Shown here: piece by piece, positions 35,658 to 46,180 of the stretch
Layout: every line of letters begins with the position of its first letter
Position numbering within the stretch: position 1 is the first letter of the stretch
Assembly (NCBI RefSeq): GCF_021730395.1
Contig: NC_069375.1
Span: 64,631,501 to 64,695,500 of the forward strand
Direction of reading: 5' to 3'
Source of the DNA: Mercenaria mercenaria
Taxonomy: Eukaryota > Mollusca > Bivalvia > Venerida > Veneridae
Length of the DNA stretch: 64,000 bases
Program-made: the position numbers and the translations under genes
Notes under the pieces: generated by a model
The model's input: the letters and a program-made list of their open reading frames with translations, nothing else
The model's database searches: none
Told to the model about the DNA's origin: nothing

Positions 35658-36639
35658 CTAATTATGTAAAATCATAAATGGCATTTCTCATGCAAACACA
35701 TTCTCTCTATTTGAATACTTTGAACTTCTAAACATTTGAAATTATTTTAAAACCTCTGCATATTAAAATACATTCTTTTAACTTAAATGATAAAACACAG
35801 AAATCAGAAACTTAATAGATAAACTCAGAATAATATTCAGAAGTCATAAAAACTGTTTCTCGGCAGTTCAATAAACATGATTTCTTTTATAAAATGTTAA
35901 GAATAGCTAGGTACTGCATAATGCACACAGTAAGATTAATGTCTGATAGATTTTGGCTATATCCTATATTAGTATCAGTTTGTTTAAAGCTACACGATCA
36001 CAGAATTGGCGAAATTTGTCATCATGCTCATTTCTACCAAGTTTGGAGCAGAATGTCTCTATGACACTTAAAAAACAATAAAGTGGGTGAAAATAAAAGT
36101 AAGACATTGGTAAAAATGCAAAAAGAATGTAATCTTTCTGCATTATTCAGAAAGCGTTGCAACGGTTTACCATCTTCAGCACAATATTTTCCGTTATTTA
36201 TAGGAATATCTTGCAGAAATCTTATGTCAATAAGTTTGTACCAATAGTCACTTTCTAAGTACTAACTTTTAATGATTTTTGAGAGAAATTATTATTCGGC
36301 AAAGGGTAGGTTAGTCCAATCCGTAAGAACACTCGGTATTTTCCGTTCATATACGTAATGCTTTTTCGGCATTTTTCAATATAAACAGCCTTGTTATAAT
36401 TTATCTTAAGAGGGAGAAATAAGAAAATAGTATGGAAGACGTATTTTTCTGATAATACTCTGGTTGTATTCAGTTCGTAAATGAATCTGTACATAACAGG
36501 GTAATTATCATGATTATAGGATAAAACTGAAAGTACGGTATTAAGAAAGACCACTTAGAATGAAACTAAAAATGTTGCGAGTTTTTCTAGAAATTTCTTT
36601 TATGTTGTACGTTTGCGGGTATGGTATGTAATAGAAAGA

Positions 36640-36728
36640 GCATTGAAACTCGACGGTAAACGATTTGTACGAGGGGGCGTAGCCCCCGAGTATAAATCGT
36701 TTACCCGAGAGTTTTAATGTTCTTTCTG
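36640..36728. repeat. Imperfect palindrome with gggggcgtagccccc tip
   Basis: Arms agaaagagcattgaaactcg and its near complement cgagagttttaatgttcttt, inner arms gtaaacgattt / aaatcgtttac, and a perfect GC-rich tip gggggcgtagccccc. It has the form of a self-complementary mobile or structural element. Similar ones lie at 36930, 57073 and 61953. Confidence 0.75.
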
Positions 36729-36929
36729 TTTTGTATCATAGCCATCCATATATGGTAGTTGTAGGCGTTCCACATTGCCATATACAGCAGTTCAGTGTAT
36801 ACTTAAAATCCTTGCTTTACAAATGTGTAAAGCCCAGGTAAAATAAACCAATGCGAGAGTAGAAAATCAATAAAATACACTTCGCTGTGTACTGTTCCAG
36901 ACATGCTGGCATACTTTACTACCCAACAG

Positions 36930-36984
36930 TGCGGTAACTAGCGTGCGGGTATTAAATACCTGCACACTTTTAGTTACCGCAGCC
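36930..36984. repeat. Short palindrome
   Basis: gcggtaactagcgtgcgggt is followed by a short attaaa centre and then the near complement (acctgcacacttttagttaccgc). It is only about 200 bases from the palindrome at 36640. Confidence 0.7.
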
Positions 36985-37067
36985 TGTACTCAGTGTATAC
37001 GATTTACCTGCACCAAATTTGTTAAGAAAAAACACCGAGCTATGATACAATTGAAATAAATCGATAC

Positions 37068-37222
37068 CTCTCCCGTATCGGCTGCGGACACTTCGTACTT
37101 CCTGACGCCTTGTTGACCATTCGGGTCAAGTTGCAGTTGTACACAAGCCTGCAGGGATCCGTCAAGTAAAACATAAATAGACCTCTCGCCGTTATACTTA
37201 ATATGCAGTCTGTACCGAACAT
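37068..37222 (-). CDS. First half of the two-exon beta-rich domain
   Basis: Acceptor tttctttctcag, donor gtatcg, 155 nt, phase 1 to phase 0. The peptide starts DVRYRLHIKYNGERSIYVLL, then DGSLQACVQLQLDPNGQQGV and ends AADTGE. Alternating hydrophobic residues suggest beta strands. It joins cleanly to the exon at 35510-35657. A second possible donor (cag|gtaaat) lies some 55 bases downstream in the same phase and would add a hydrophobic tail; the nearer donor gives the more natural join. Confidence 0.65.
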
Positions 37223-37424
37223 CTGAGAAAGAAATAATCATTATAAACTTGAATAATATCAACATTTATAATGGTAATACTTCGTTGTTTCAAAGGTTAC
37301 TGCATATGATGCTGATTGATATGATAACGACTCATGACGGCAGATGATAACTTAACGACATTACCAGTGGAGAGTGATCATTTAACGATAAAACGAATTT
37401 ATGCTGATAATTTTTTTGTTTTTT

Positions 37425-37705
37425 GTTTGTTTGTTTTAGGTTTAACGCCGTTTTTCAACTGTATTTCAGTAAAATGTAACGGCGGACTGTTAACCTAACC
37501 AGTGTTTCTGGATTTTTTACCTGTACAAACTTTCTCCGTAAGTAAATGCCAACTTCCCTACATGAATAAGAAGTAGAGGACGAATGATTTCAGTGTCTTT
37601 TATCAAATCGCCAAGGAGATCATACGCCGCGCCCGTGGATCGAACTCACGATCCCGAGATTCGTAGATCTGCGCTCTCCCTATTGAGTTAAGCGGATGAG
37701 CTACT
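37425..37705 (-). mobile_element. tRNA-derived SINE, family A
   Basis: On the minus strand the tRNA-like head includes ctcaatagggagagcgcaga and a B box within cgtgagttcgatccacg, followed by the body and ending in gttaaacctaaaacaa. The head is decayed compared with 57959-58229. It lies in an intron of the minus-strand sushi gene. Confidence 0.8.
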
Positions 37706-37754
37706 GATAATTTGACGATAGTACTGAGAAAAATTATATTTGGTGACACCACTG

Positions 37755-38404
37755 ATTGATGATGACAAATTGAGGCAATATATATGGGGGACAATAACTT
37801 AACGACAGTATAGATGGAGGATGATACCTTGACGACAGAATAGATGGAGGATGATAACTTGACGTCAGAATAGATGGAGGATGATAACTTGACGACAGTA
37901 TAGATGGAGGATGATACCTTGACGACAGAATAGATGGAGGATGATAACTTGACGACAGAATAGATGGAGGATGATAACTTGACGACAGAATAGATGGAGG
38001 GTGATAACTTGACGACAGTACAGATGGAGGGTGATACCTTGACGACAGAACAGATGGGGGATGATAACTCGACGACAGAACAGATGGAGGGTGATACCTT
38101 GACGACAGAATAGATGGAGGGTGATAACTTGACGACAGTACAGATGGAGGGTGATACCTTGACGACAGAATAGATGGAGGGTGATAACTTGACGACAGTA
38201 CAGATGGAGGGTGATACCTTGACGACAGAACAGATGGGGGATGATAACTCGACGACAGAACAGATGGAGGATGATAACTTGACGACAAAACAGAAAGGGA
38301 TGATAACTTGACGACAGAATAGATGGAGGATGATACCTTGACGACAGAATAGATTTGAGGGTGATACCTCGACAACAGAATAGATGGATGATGATAACTT
38401 GAAA
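37755..38404 (-). repeat. 30-bp minisatellite, about 20 units
   Basis: Unit tagatggaggatgataactt followed by gacgacagaa, with variants cagatggagg and gatacctt. A period of 30 keeps two minus-strand frames open for over 200 codons with motifs such as SSSIYSVVKL; this is a by-product of the array. It is in the intron before the Thr-rich exon. Confidence 0.9.
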
Positions 38405-38593
38405 ACATTGCTGATAAAAGGCAATGACAATATAAATGTACGGTGTTCATTCAATGACAATATTAATGGTAGATGCCAATTTAACGACATTATTCATGGA
38501 GAGTGATAGTTAAATAACAATTTAATTTTTTAACGTTGCAGATGGATGAAATAATTTGATGAAATTTCAGATTTTTCAATAACTTAGTAATAC

Positions 38594-38680
38594 CTGGTGG
38601 CAGAGTTGACACCTGAGGTGATGTGACGGCTGTAGTCGTTTCCTCAATTGTATTGTCAAAGAATACCGTATCTTTTTCAT
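38594..38680 (-). CDS. Thr-rich linker exon
   Basis: Acceptor catctgcag-type (cag before gatgaa), donor gtattac, 87 nt, phase 1-1. Peptide DEKDTVFFDNTIEETTTAVT followed by SPQVSTLPP. It is homologous to the exon at 8830-8979 of the plus paralog (shared FDN, ETT, VSTL). It probably forms a glycosylated spacer between the sushi region and the C-terminal domains. It is short and has no repeats. Confidence 0.7.
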
Positions 38681-38699
38681 CTGCAGTATTTAAAAGATG

Positions 38700-39900
38700 T
38701 GTTTTAAATATTTACCAATTGTCTTCTGTTACTTAAATGTATCGACAAAATGTAAAAAATGAAGCATTGTAAGAAAGAATTTCATCCGAGTATTACATGA
38801 CTTGTAACAGAAGTGTTTGGAGGAGTGGCTGGCTGACTCCACGCATTTAGTAAAAATAGCAAGTTCATTTCATAACAAAATAAAATTACTAAAGCCACAT
38901 TTCAATTTTTGAATTAAAAGTTTAGGCTTTATCTGTAATTTTCAGTGCTTATAATCTATAAAATGTAAAGTACGTCTCTCTACATTAAGGTAGTTCTGCA
39001 CCTTTGATAAAAAGGAAGTGATATCCAGATAACGTACAATAAAGCCTGGATTCAGCATAAGCAAATGAAAACAATTTTATGAATTACTGGCAATCCGTTA
39101 GTAAATTTATTACAATGGGTGTGTTTGGGGTGCTCTTTGCTTCCGACAAATCCACCCTTACGTTTTACCTTTTACTATTTTTGTACAGTTAAATATGATA
39201 TTTAATCATCTGACATCTGCGGATCACATTAATCATGAGCAAATACCTCAAAAACAAGCACACGGACATATATACATTTAATTTTACCATATTATAGGCC
39301 GTATGTTTATTTATGACTGTGAAAGGTTTCATTAAAATCTACATTGTAGCAAAATTTCTATTCGTGGAAATGTTATGAAAATTGTGATTTTCCCATAGAC
39401 TCCCATTATGAAAACATGCGTGAGGTCCAATTTTTCTAATTAATCCAGGAAAGAAAACCCAAGCAAACGTCTCTAACTTTTTTATTTGCTGAATTTTCTA
39501 AGTATATTCTGAAATTTTGAAAAAGCAGGATTTCCAATTCTACATTGTAGAGAAAATATTGATCTGAACATACAGTGCTACCTTAAAAGCGGCTATTGGA
39601 ACGGGTACGATGACGTTCTGTAGGACTTGAAAAATTCTGTTCTAAGGGCAACAAAGATAAAACACTTCTCGCTATGTCAAGCTATGTCAAGCTAATTCTA
39701 CTTGTCGTTTCGGAACAAAGGTCGCGTAATGCAACAAAATTCAAATCTTCTTGTATTTTTCTGCAGCTTTTACTTTATCTAAAAAAATGGGTGTCATTTA
39801 CATTGCTTTTATCTGCATCTGATTAATTTTCGTAACAACATCACATGATCAAAATTAAAGACTAAAACTGACCAACATAATATACAAATTAACATGTTAT
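38700..39900. other. Intron, nothing recognised
   Basis: AT-rich sequence without an exon or a known repeat that I can name, ending at the minisatellite. Confidence 0.5.
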
Positions 39901-39917
39901 ACGCGTGCGATAATTGG

Positions 39918-40435
39918 TACCGAAATGTCTTACCAAACTGGTACCGAAACGACTTGGGAGCCGAAACGACTTTGGCCGAAACGACTTTGGGCCGAAACGA
40001 GTTGATGCCGAAACGACTTGGAGCCGAAACAATTTGGAGCTGAACTTGAACAACTTTAGCCGAAACGACTTGGTGCCGAAACGACTTTGGCCGAAACGAC
40101 TTGGTGCCGAAACGAGTTAATGCCGAAACGACTTGAAGCCGAAACAACTTGGGACCGAAACAACTTCGGCCGAAACGACTTGGTGCCGAAACGACTTGAT
40201 ATCGAAACGACTTAGTGCCGAAACAACTTGATGCCGAAACGACTTTTTGCCGAAACAACTTTGGCCAAAACGACTTGATGCCGAAACGACTTGGGGCCAA
40301 AACGACTTTGTGCCGAAACGACTTGATGCCGAAACGACTTGGTGCCGAAACAACTTTGGCCGAAACGACTTGGTGCCGAAACGAGTTTATGCCAAAATGA
40401 CTTGATGCAAAATGAGTTGGTGTCGAAACGGTCGT
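39918..40435. repeat. Minisatellite of gccgaaacgactt phrases
   Basis: About 27 copies of gccgaaacgactt separated by 3-8 variable bases (ggtg, gatg, gga, tg). Variants include gccgaaacaactt and gccaaaacgac. Phrase spacing alternates between about 15 and 18 bases. It lies in the intron between sushi E and the Thr-rich exon. Confidence 0.85.
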
Positions 40436-40462
40436 AAATCCTTATTGCATGTCAACAGATAC

Positions 40463-40717
40463 CTCTTAGACACCGCTGAAAGCTTGGTTTCCATTCCCCG
40501 TTGTCACACTCTGTAACCATTGTTGTGTTGAACTGAACCACCGGAAGTAACATTATCCCTTCCAAACACTCTCTTTGTACTATCTGCCCATGCCGAACTC
40601 TGTCGTCTGCGACATATGAGTTACGCTCACCGGAAGTGACGTTATGATATACTGCCTCTCCACCTCTCAAATTTGGTATCACACAGTCGCTCTCTGATCT
40701 TTTATGACGTATGATAC
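40463..40717 (-). CDS. Sushi domain, type E
   Basis: 255 nt, phase 1-1, donor gtatctg. Cysteines are in SDCVIP, RECLEG, TECDNG and QRCLRG, with Trp in GEW. The acceptor I use is attaaaag, which has a weak pyrimidine tract. An alternative ag 19 bases downstream would break the phase rule. There is no counterpart in the 456 bases between exons D and Thr-rich of the plus-strand gene, so this exon was gained here or lost there. Confidence 0.7.
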
Positions 40718-40810
40718 CTTTTAATAATATATATAACAATTTGTAGATTTCCATTACACCAAACTATTAGATTAAATTATCTAAAGCAGACGATGCAATG
40801 CTTTAACATA

Positions 40811-41891
40811 TACGAGGGTTGATCCAAAAGTAATGTCCCTGCGTTCATGGTGCGCTTATTCATCTTAGTATAATAACAAAAACGTACACAAACAAATCAA
40901 TTTTGATAATATGGCAAAATATTAATTTCCGGCGTTTTTTCATTTAAAATGCACGTGAATTCTAAAAATACCACTGGCGCTATATCGCCGCACGTTAAAA
41001 TTATTGGTTCATTAATAAAACTGTCAAATGCAGCCACTGATCTTTATCAAAATAACGCGCTGAATAATGTAAAGTTTTTACAACGTGGCAAATATGTCGA
41101 TTTCTGACAAATAAAAACTCTGCGTTCTTGTTTTAAATTAGGAAGATCACCGTTAGAGGCCATGAGACGATAAATAACACACAGTGAAGAGGAGACAGGT
41201 GGTATGAGCGTTCCAGGGACGGGTAGGGGTATGGGGGGAAGGTGGGCGGAAATGAGTCACTAGAGGATAGCCAGAGAACCGGAAGACCTGTGATTTTGGC
41301 GCCGTGTGGCTTTAGGCTTTTTCCTCATCTGCGGAAAGAAAATCTCCGACGGGTCCATTTCCACGACCTTGATCATTTTATTTTTTTTGTAAAAATGTAT
41401 TTTCATCTCTTTCACGAGTCTGGTATGTTGCTACTTTCCGTAAATGAACGACGTATTACCACCCGAGTGTATAAATAGTGTTAAAGCACGCTTGTGCTAT
41501 AAATTATTTCGATTCTAATATGCCCTTAATCTCAAACATTAGATAACATTATTTAAACGACGTATTAGATAAAATATAGAAGCGCTCTTTCTTGGTCGCA
41601 AAAAAATCTTTGACGTCACCACACGTTAACAAGACGTCATTCTAGCGTAAGAGTGATTTAACAGAGACAAGCATATTAGAACGTCAATAACGTCAGTGAC
41701 GTGCGGCGATCGCTGCATGTATGCCTTCCGTATATATGTCGATATCGTTAAAACTATGCAACATGTCTTATCGATATTTTAGATAATATTGCAAATAGAT
41801 AAAGGTACTTTGGTATGCATTCTTGTTTATTTCATTTCATTATACACGATTTTATAGCTACAGTGACATTACTTTTGGGTCAACCCTTGTA
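40811..41891 (+). mobile_element. Internally deleted mariner transposon
   Basis: Terminal inverted repeats tacgagggttgatccaaaag and (complement of the right end) tacaagggttgacccaaaag continue as taatgtcnctg. TA sits at both outer ends. The plus strand keeps pieces of a mariner transposase: SCFKLGRSPLEA, WYERSRDG, then a stop, then ESLEDSQRTGRPV. These are followed directly by the C-terminal block LAPCGFRLFPHLRKENL, so the central catalytic DD(D/E) region is deleted. It lies in the intron between sushi D and E. It could not move on its own. Confidence 0.85.
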
Positions 41892-42134
41892 TAAACAAAT
41901 AAAAAATGTTTTAACCAGACATTTAATACAGGTCGAAAACGACAGTTCGGTTACTGGACGATAAAACATTTTTGCTATGAGTGTAGTCTGTTTTCATTAC
42001 TGACCCATTTAACGTCATATTCAAGAAATATACAAATATTCAAACAGAGCATAATATTAATGTTTCTAACGGAAACAAACTTTAATAACTTGTTAGAAAA
42101 GTTTTATCAAATGCGTCTGCTAGTCTGTACAAAC

Positions 42135-42374
42135 CAGAAGTTCTTTTTTGACGGTTTCCGGAGCTAGAGTGGCTACATGTCATAAGACCTGGTCGCCAGC
42201 GCCCGTTTACACATCTCACTGTCCTGCTATTTGCAAATCTCCGATTCCCTGAGCACGTTTGTACCGCTCGGGTCCAATGGTCGATATGAAAGGCATTTAT
42301 TACCTCCCCTGTAGCGTTAGACCTGAGCACGGAACCTCTTCTCATCGGGAACGGGAACTTGCACCGTGCCAAAG
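42135..42374 (-). CDS. Sushi domain, type D
   Basis: Acceptor tatattcttcag, donor gtttgt, 240 nt, phase 1-1. Cysteines are in ARCKFP, QTCSGN, VRCVNG and MTCSHS, with Trp in GRW. It shares MRRGS, ATGE, HWT and RCVNGRWRP with the plus exon 8140-8373. The rare donor gtttgt is conserved in both genes. Confidence 0.85.
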
Positions 42375-42617
42375 CTGAAGAATATAAATTACTGCTGAAT
42401 TTACGACTGTGAAACGTACAAGCGTCCACAATTCCAACAAAAAGTTTCTTTTTTTATTAACAGATACCAACTTATAGACAATGTAACATGCCTTTGCAAA
42501 TTTTATAGCAATGTTTTCCTGCGTATAACTAATACAAAAGAAAGTAAATCTGCAGATTCTTTAGTTCATAGTTTTATAAAAGAAACACGGCACACAGAAT
42601 TAAATAGATAAAGACTA

Positions 42618-42817
42618 TTTAACCCTTATCATTCTAGACATGACTGATTCTGCTTTTGCGACCAGTGTAGATCTTGATGTGTTGACTGATCAAGATCTGC
42701 ACTGTTCGCCATTCAGTCAGTATCTGTTTGGTAAGCATCCCTTTTAACAGTCAATGGTACAGTCCAAACTGAACGATGGACACATTCATTATAGAAATAT
42801 AGCAGGGTAAGGGCTAA
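42618..42817. mobile_element. MITE, family 2
   Basis: Ends tttaacccttatcattcta and tagcagggtaagggctaa are inverted repeats; the inner arms are ttgcgaccagtgtagatctt / gatcaagatctgcactg. It is the inverse orientation of the copy at 9861-10073. Confidence 0.8.
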
Positions 42818-42930
42818 TTCAACCTACAACAGCCACTATTCTCTTAAATTTCGAAACAACATAAAGTATCTGTAGGCAACTCAGCCGAACACAGCGAGCC
42901 GAACGTCATAAATTTTACTTAACTTTTACG

Positions 42931-42936
42931 TTTTTT

Positions 42937-42967
<31 letters not shown>

Positions 42968-42988
42968 GGGGGTGGGGGGGGGGGGGGC
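42931..42988 (+). repeat. Poly-T then poly-G tract
   Basis: About 17 T are followed by some 40 G with single T and C interruptions. It lies in the intron between sushi D and C. The length is unreliable. Confidence 0.8.
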
Positions 42989-43086
42989 GGTCGTGTTTTT
43001 ATACTTAATCTATCTTCCTTACATGCACATAAATTGAATACGATTTTTTCTTCAGAAACAATTTTTAAAGAGATTTTTGTATATAC

Positions 43087-43308
43087 CTCTCACACATTCA
43101 GGTTTTGCACCAATCCATCTGCCATGTCTACATCTATACGTTTTTGCAAATCTTAACCGGAATCCTGCGTTACACGTGACGTCATAGGTACTATTGGACA
43201 TATCTTTGACAGAGATACGTCCATTCTCGATAGTCAGTTGAGAACACGTGTCCCTCTGAGTACCAGACGACGGTACAGTCGTGGTATCCGGCTTGAAGTC
43301 AGGGTCAG
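43087..43308 (-). CDS. Sushi domain, type C
   Basis: Acceptor ttacattactcag, donor gtatat, 222 nt, phase 1-1. A Thr/Ser linker (DTTTVPSSGTQRD) leads into cysteines in DTCSQL, VTCNAG, YRCRHG and PECVRG, with Trp in GRW. The core STYDVTCNAGFRLR matches plus exon 7663-7890. It is two codons shorter than the plus copy. Confidence 0.85.
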
Positions 43309-43339
43309 CTGAGTAATGTAAGATGTAAAATGATTGAAT

Positions 43340-43640
43340 CACGTGTCAGAGACGTGAAATGTAAATGTAAATTACATCACGTGCCACAGTGTTCTGAATT
43401 ACAGTACGTGTCACAGAATTTGTAATTTAAGTGTAAATTACCTCACTTGTCACGGTATTTGTAATGTAATGGTCAATTATATCTATTGTCTCAGACCCTG
43501 TTATATAAATGTTCTTATACTATACAAGTTTTATTTAATTACATCACTTGTCACGGAATTTGTAATATAAATGTAAATTGTATCACATGTCATATAGTTT
43601 GTAATGTACAATTACGTAAATATATCACGCCTCTGTGATA
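43340..43640. repeat. CACGTG/TCACTTGTCAC diffuse tandem repeat
   Basis: Around six loosely repeated units of about 55 bases with atcacgtgtca or tcacttgtcacgg, followed by atttgtaatttaa and gtaaatta. The homologous intron of the plus-strand gene (7500-7650) has the same motifs. One more unit is near 50450, at the other end of this intron. Confidence 0.65.
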
Positions 43641-43917
43641 AATAATTGAAAGTAATCACAAATTAATTCATAGATTTAAGATTTTAAGATTTTATTTTAT
43701 AAACACCAGTAGTTCATCGACCTATGTGGCAAACACATACATATACATATATGGCGACAGTAATGGGTAGTTGATATTATATATATATATATTTATATAT
43801 TGATACATAATGACTGTTTAACAATGAAAACAGACAGAGACTAGCATCATTATGTAACACCTTTTAATCTTTTAATCACATGTTTGACGTCGCGGAAGTG
43901 TAATAGAGCCATTATTT

Positions 43918-45106
43918 AACAAGAGCTGTCCGTAAGACAGCCAAGCTCGACTATTCGAAATATTGTCACAGAAGCAGGAAATTATTACCCAAAATGTTAA
44001 ATATCAAAAGAGTTTTAAGTTCGAAAGGGGACATAATTTGACCAAAATACATATCAGAGTTATGGGACTTTATGCTATAAACTAGTTTTATAACCCCGAA
44101 GAAACATGTTAGGTTTCAATTCAATAATCTGCATTAGTTTTGGAGATAGTAACTTGCATGTAAACTTTAACCAGAATTTCTAAGTCCAAAAGGGGCAATA
44201 ATTTGTTCAAAATACATGTTAAGAGTTATGGGAAATTGACCTAGTGAGGCTGGTAAATGACCTAGAAAAGGAATAAATAAGATTCAAAGCTATAGCCCCT
44301 TTTTGGGAATAGCTGTATGTACTTGCACGCAAAACTTTAACCAGAATTTTCTAAGTCCAAAAGGGGGCATAATTTGCCCAAAATACATGTCAGAGTTATG
44401 GGACTTGATTCTATCAACTAGTTTTATAACCCCGAAGACACATGTGAAGTTTCAATTTAATATCTGTATTAGTTTTGGAGATAGTAACTTGCATGTAAAA
44501 CTTTAACCGGATTTTCTAAGTCCAAAAGGGGGCATAAATTGCCCAAAATACATGTCAGAGTTATGGGACTTGACCCAGTGAGGTAGGTAATTGATCTAGA
44601 AAAAGAAAAAATAAGTTTCAAATCTATATGCCTTTTAGAAATAGCTGTATGTACTTGCACGCAAAACTTTAACCAGAATTTTCTAAGTCCAAAAGGGGGC
44701 ATAATTTGGCCAAAATGAAGGTCAGAGTTATGGGACTTGGTGCTATCAACTAGTTTTAAAAACCCCGAAGACACATGTGAAGTTTCAATTCAATATCTGC
44801 ATTAGTTTTGGAGATAGTAACTTCATGTAAAACTTTAACCAAAATTTTCTAAGTCCAAAAGGGGCATAATTTGCTCAAAATACATGTTATAGTTATGGAA
44901 CTTGACCCAGTGAGGTTGGTAATTGACCTAGAAAAAGAATAAATAAGTTTCAAAGCTATATGCCTTTAAATGATAGCTGTATGTACTTGCATGCAAAAAC
45001 TTAACCAAGGTGTGACGCCGACGCCGACGCCGACACCGACGCCGACGCCGACGCCGACGCCAGGGTGAGTAGAATAGCTAGACTATTCTTCGAATAGTCG
45101 AGCTAA
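43918..45106 (+). mobile_element. Pearl/Helentron-like non-autonomous element 2
   Basis: Starts aacaagag, then hairpin gctgtccgtaagacagc and aagctcgactattcga. The core has alternating A and B units of about 165 bases (gtcagagttatgggacttg; A with aactagttttataacccc, B with gtgaggttggtaattgacc). Next come a gacgcc microsatellite (about 45015-45062) and the terminal hairpin GACTATTCttcGAATAGTC, then gagctaaaaat. The 3' arm is complementary to the 5' tcgactattcga. The layout equals elements 1 and 3, although the sequence is largely different. Confidence 0.75.
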
Positions 45107-46180
45107 AAATGATAAAACACTAGTGTAATAAAGCCTTGACGTCGACGTCCTTTATAGTAAAGGAGACGTTAGTCAAATTAACTTGATTATATAGTAAAAG
45201 AAAGTAGAATTTCTGATGTTTCGATAGCAAAAGCTAACATGTGATTAAAAGAATATTACATCCGTGACGTTCCACATTGACTCCATCAAACTTCCTGATA
45301 AAATATCAAAATGCTCGGCAGAGCCCGCGTTTTATTATCTTATCAACCCGTTTAACAAACGCAATATGAAAAGACACCCATGCAATATCCTCTATATAAC
45401 AATATGAACTTTTATTGTTATTAACCTCTATATCATCCCACAAATCGGACAGTACTTTATTTATGTTAAATTGCTACAGTAACAGCATGATAATGCAACA
45501 ATGGTGATATAACAATATTAAATATATAATGTAAATAAACAAACACAAAAGGGACAGAAATACAACTTTATAACATATGTATATCAGTATCAACCCTTCG
45601 GAAACGTTCAATATTGAACGCAATACAAAAGACCAAATTATATATAACAGTAATTACTAATAACAGAGAAAACAAGTTAATGTTATTGAAATTAATACCA
45701 GCTGTGTATTGCCCTTTCATGTATAGAAAGGGGAATGGCTGGAGTACAGTTAGTGCCTTTAATTATATTAAACCCGAAATAAGTTATCTAAATATATATT
45801 AATCAATTATAATTTAAATATCAAATAACATAAAATATACAATAGATGTACATTATGCTGCTATCTTCCGAAACGAAACAAAGACACCAACATAGTTAAT
45901 AACTCACATAAAAATTCAGATCTTTTATGGGTTACTAGTGCGTGGCGGTAAACTCAATTTAAACACTATCTAACATATAACCGAGCATATAAACCTAATT
46001 TTGTTCTCTATATAATAAAGTCGTTTCTAATGGAAAATGATTTATTAACATAAGCTGCTAAATTTTTTAATAAACGTTTGTTTCAGATTTCATTAGCTCT
46101 AAAAATTTAAACATGTTTGGGCGTTTCCAAAAGTATGATGGTATAAACTGTTTTCCTCAGTTCAGCATACAGTACACACT
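45107..46180. other. Intron, nothing recognised
   Basis: AT-rich DNA between the pearl-like element and the LINE. Part of it may be the LINE 3' untranslated region, whose end I cannot place. Confidence 0.4.

Larger units (their letters stand above)
35658..37067. other. Intron between the two halves of the domain
   Basis: No further exon seen. It contains two imperfect palindromes, at 36640-36728 and 36930-36984, listed separately. The rest is AT-rich. Confidence 0.5.

Noticed and set aside
37603-38490. Two overlapping long minus-strand frames (295 and 238 codons) with SSSIYSVVKL and SSYHPPSVL repeats
   Set aside because: Both are by-products of the 30-bp minisatellite; two frames being open at once shows that neither is selected.
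39809-40400. Open frames on both strands with FGTKSFRHQVVSA-like repeats
   Set aside because: They come from the gccgaaacgactt phrase array and are open on both strands.
39918-40435. CRISPR-like pattern of short repeats and spacers
   Set aside because: Spacers are 3-8 bases and repetitive, the setting is a eukaryotic intron, and no cas genes exist. The same applies to 61745-61945.
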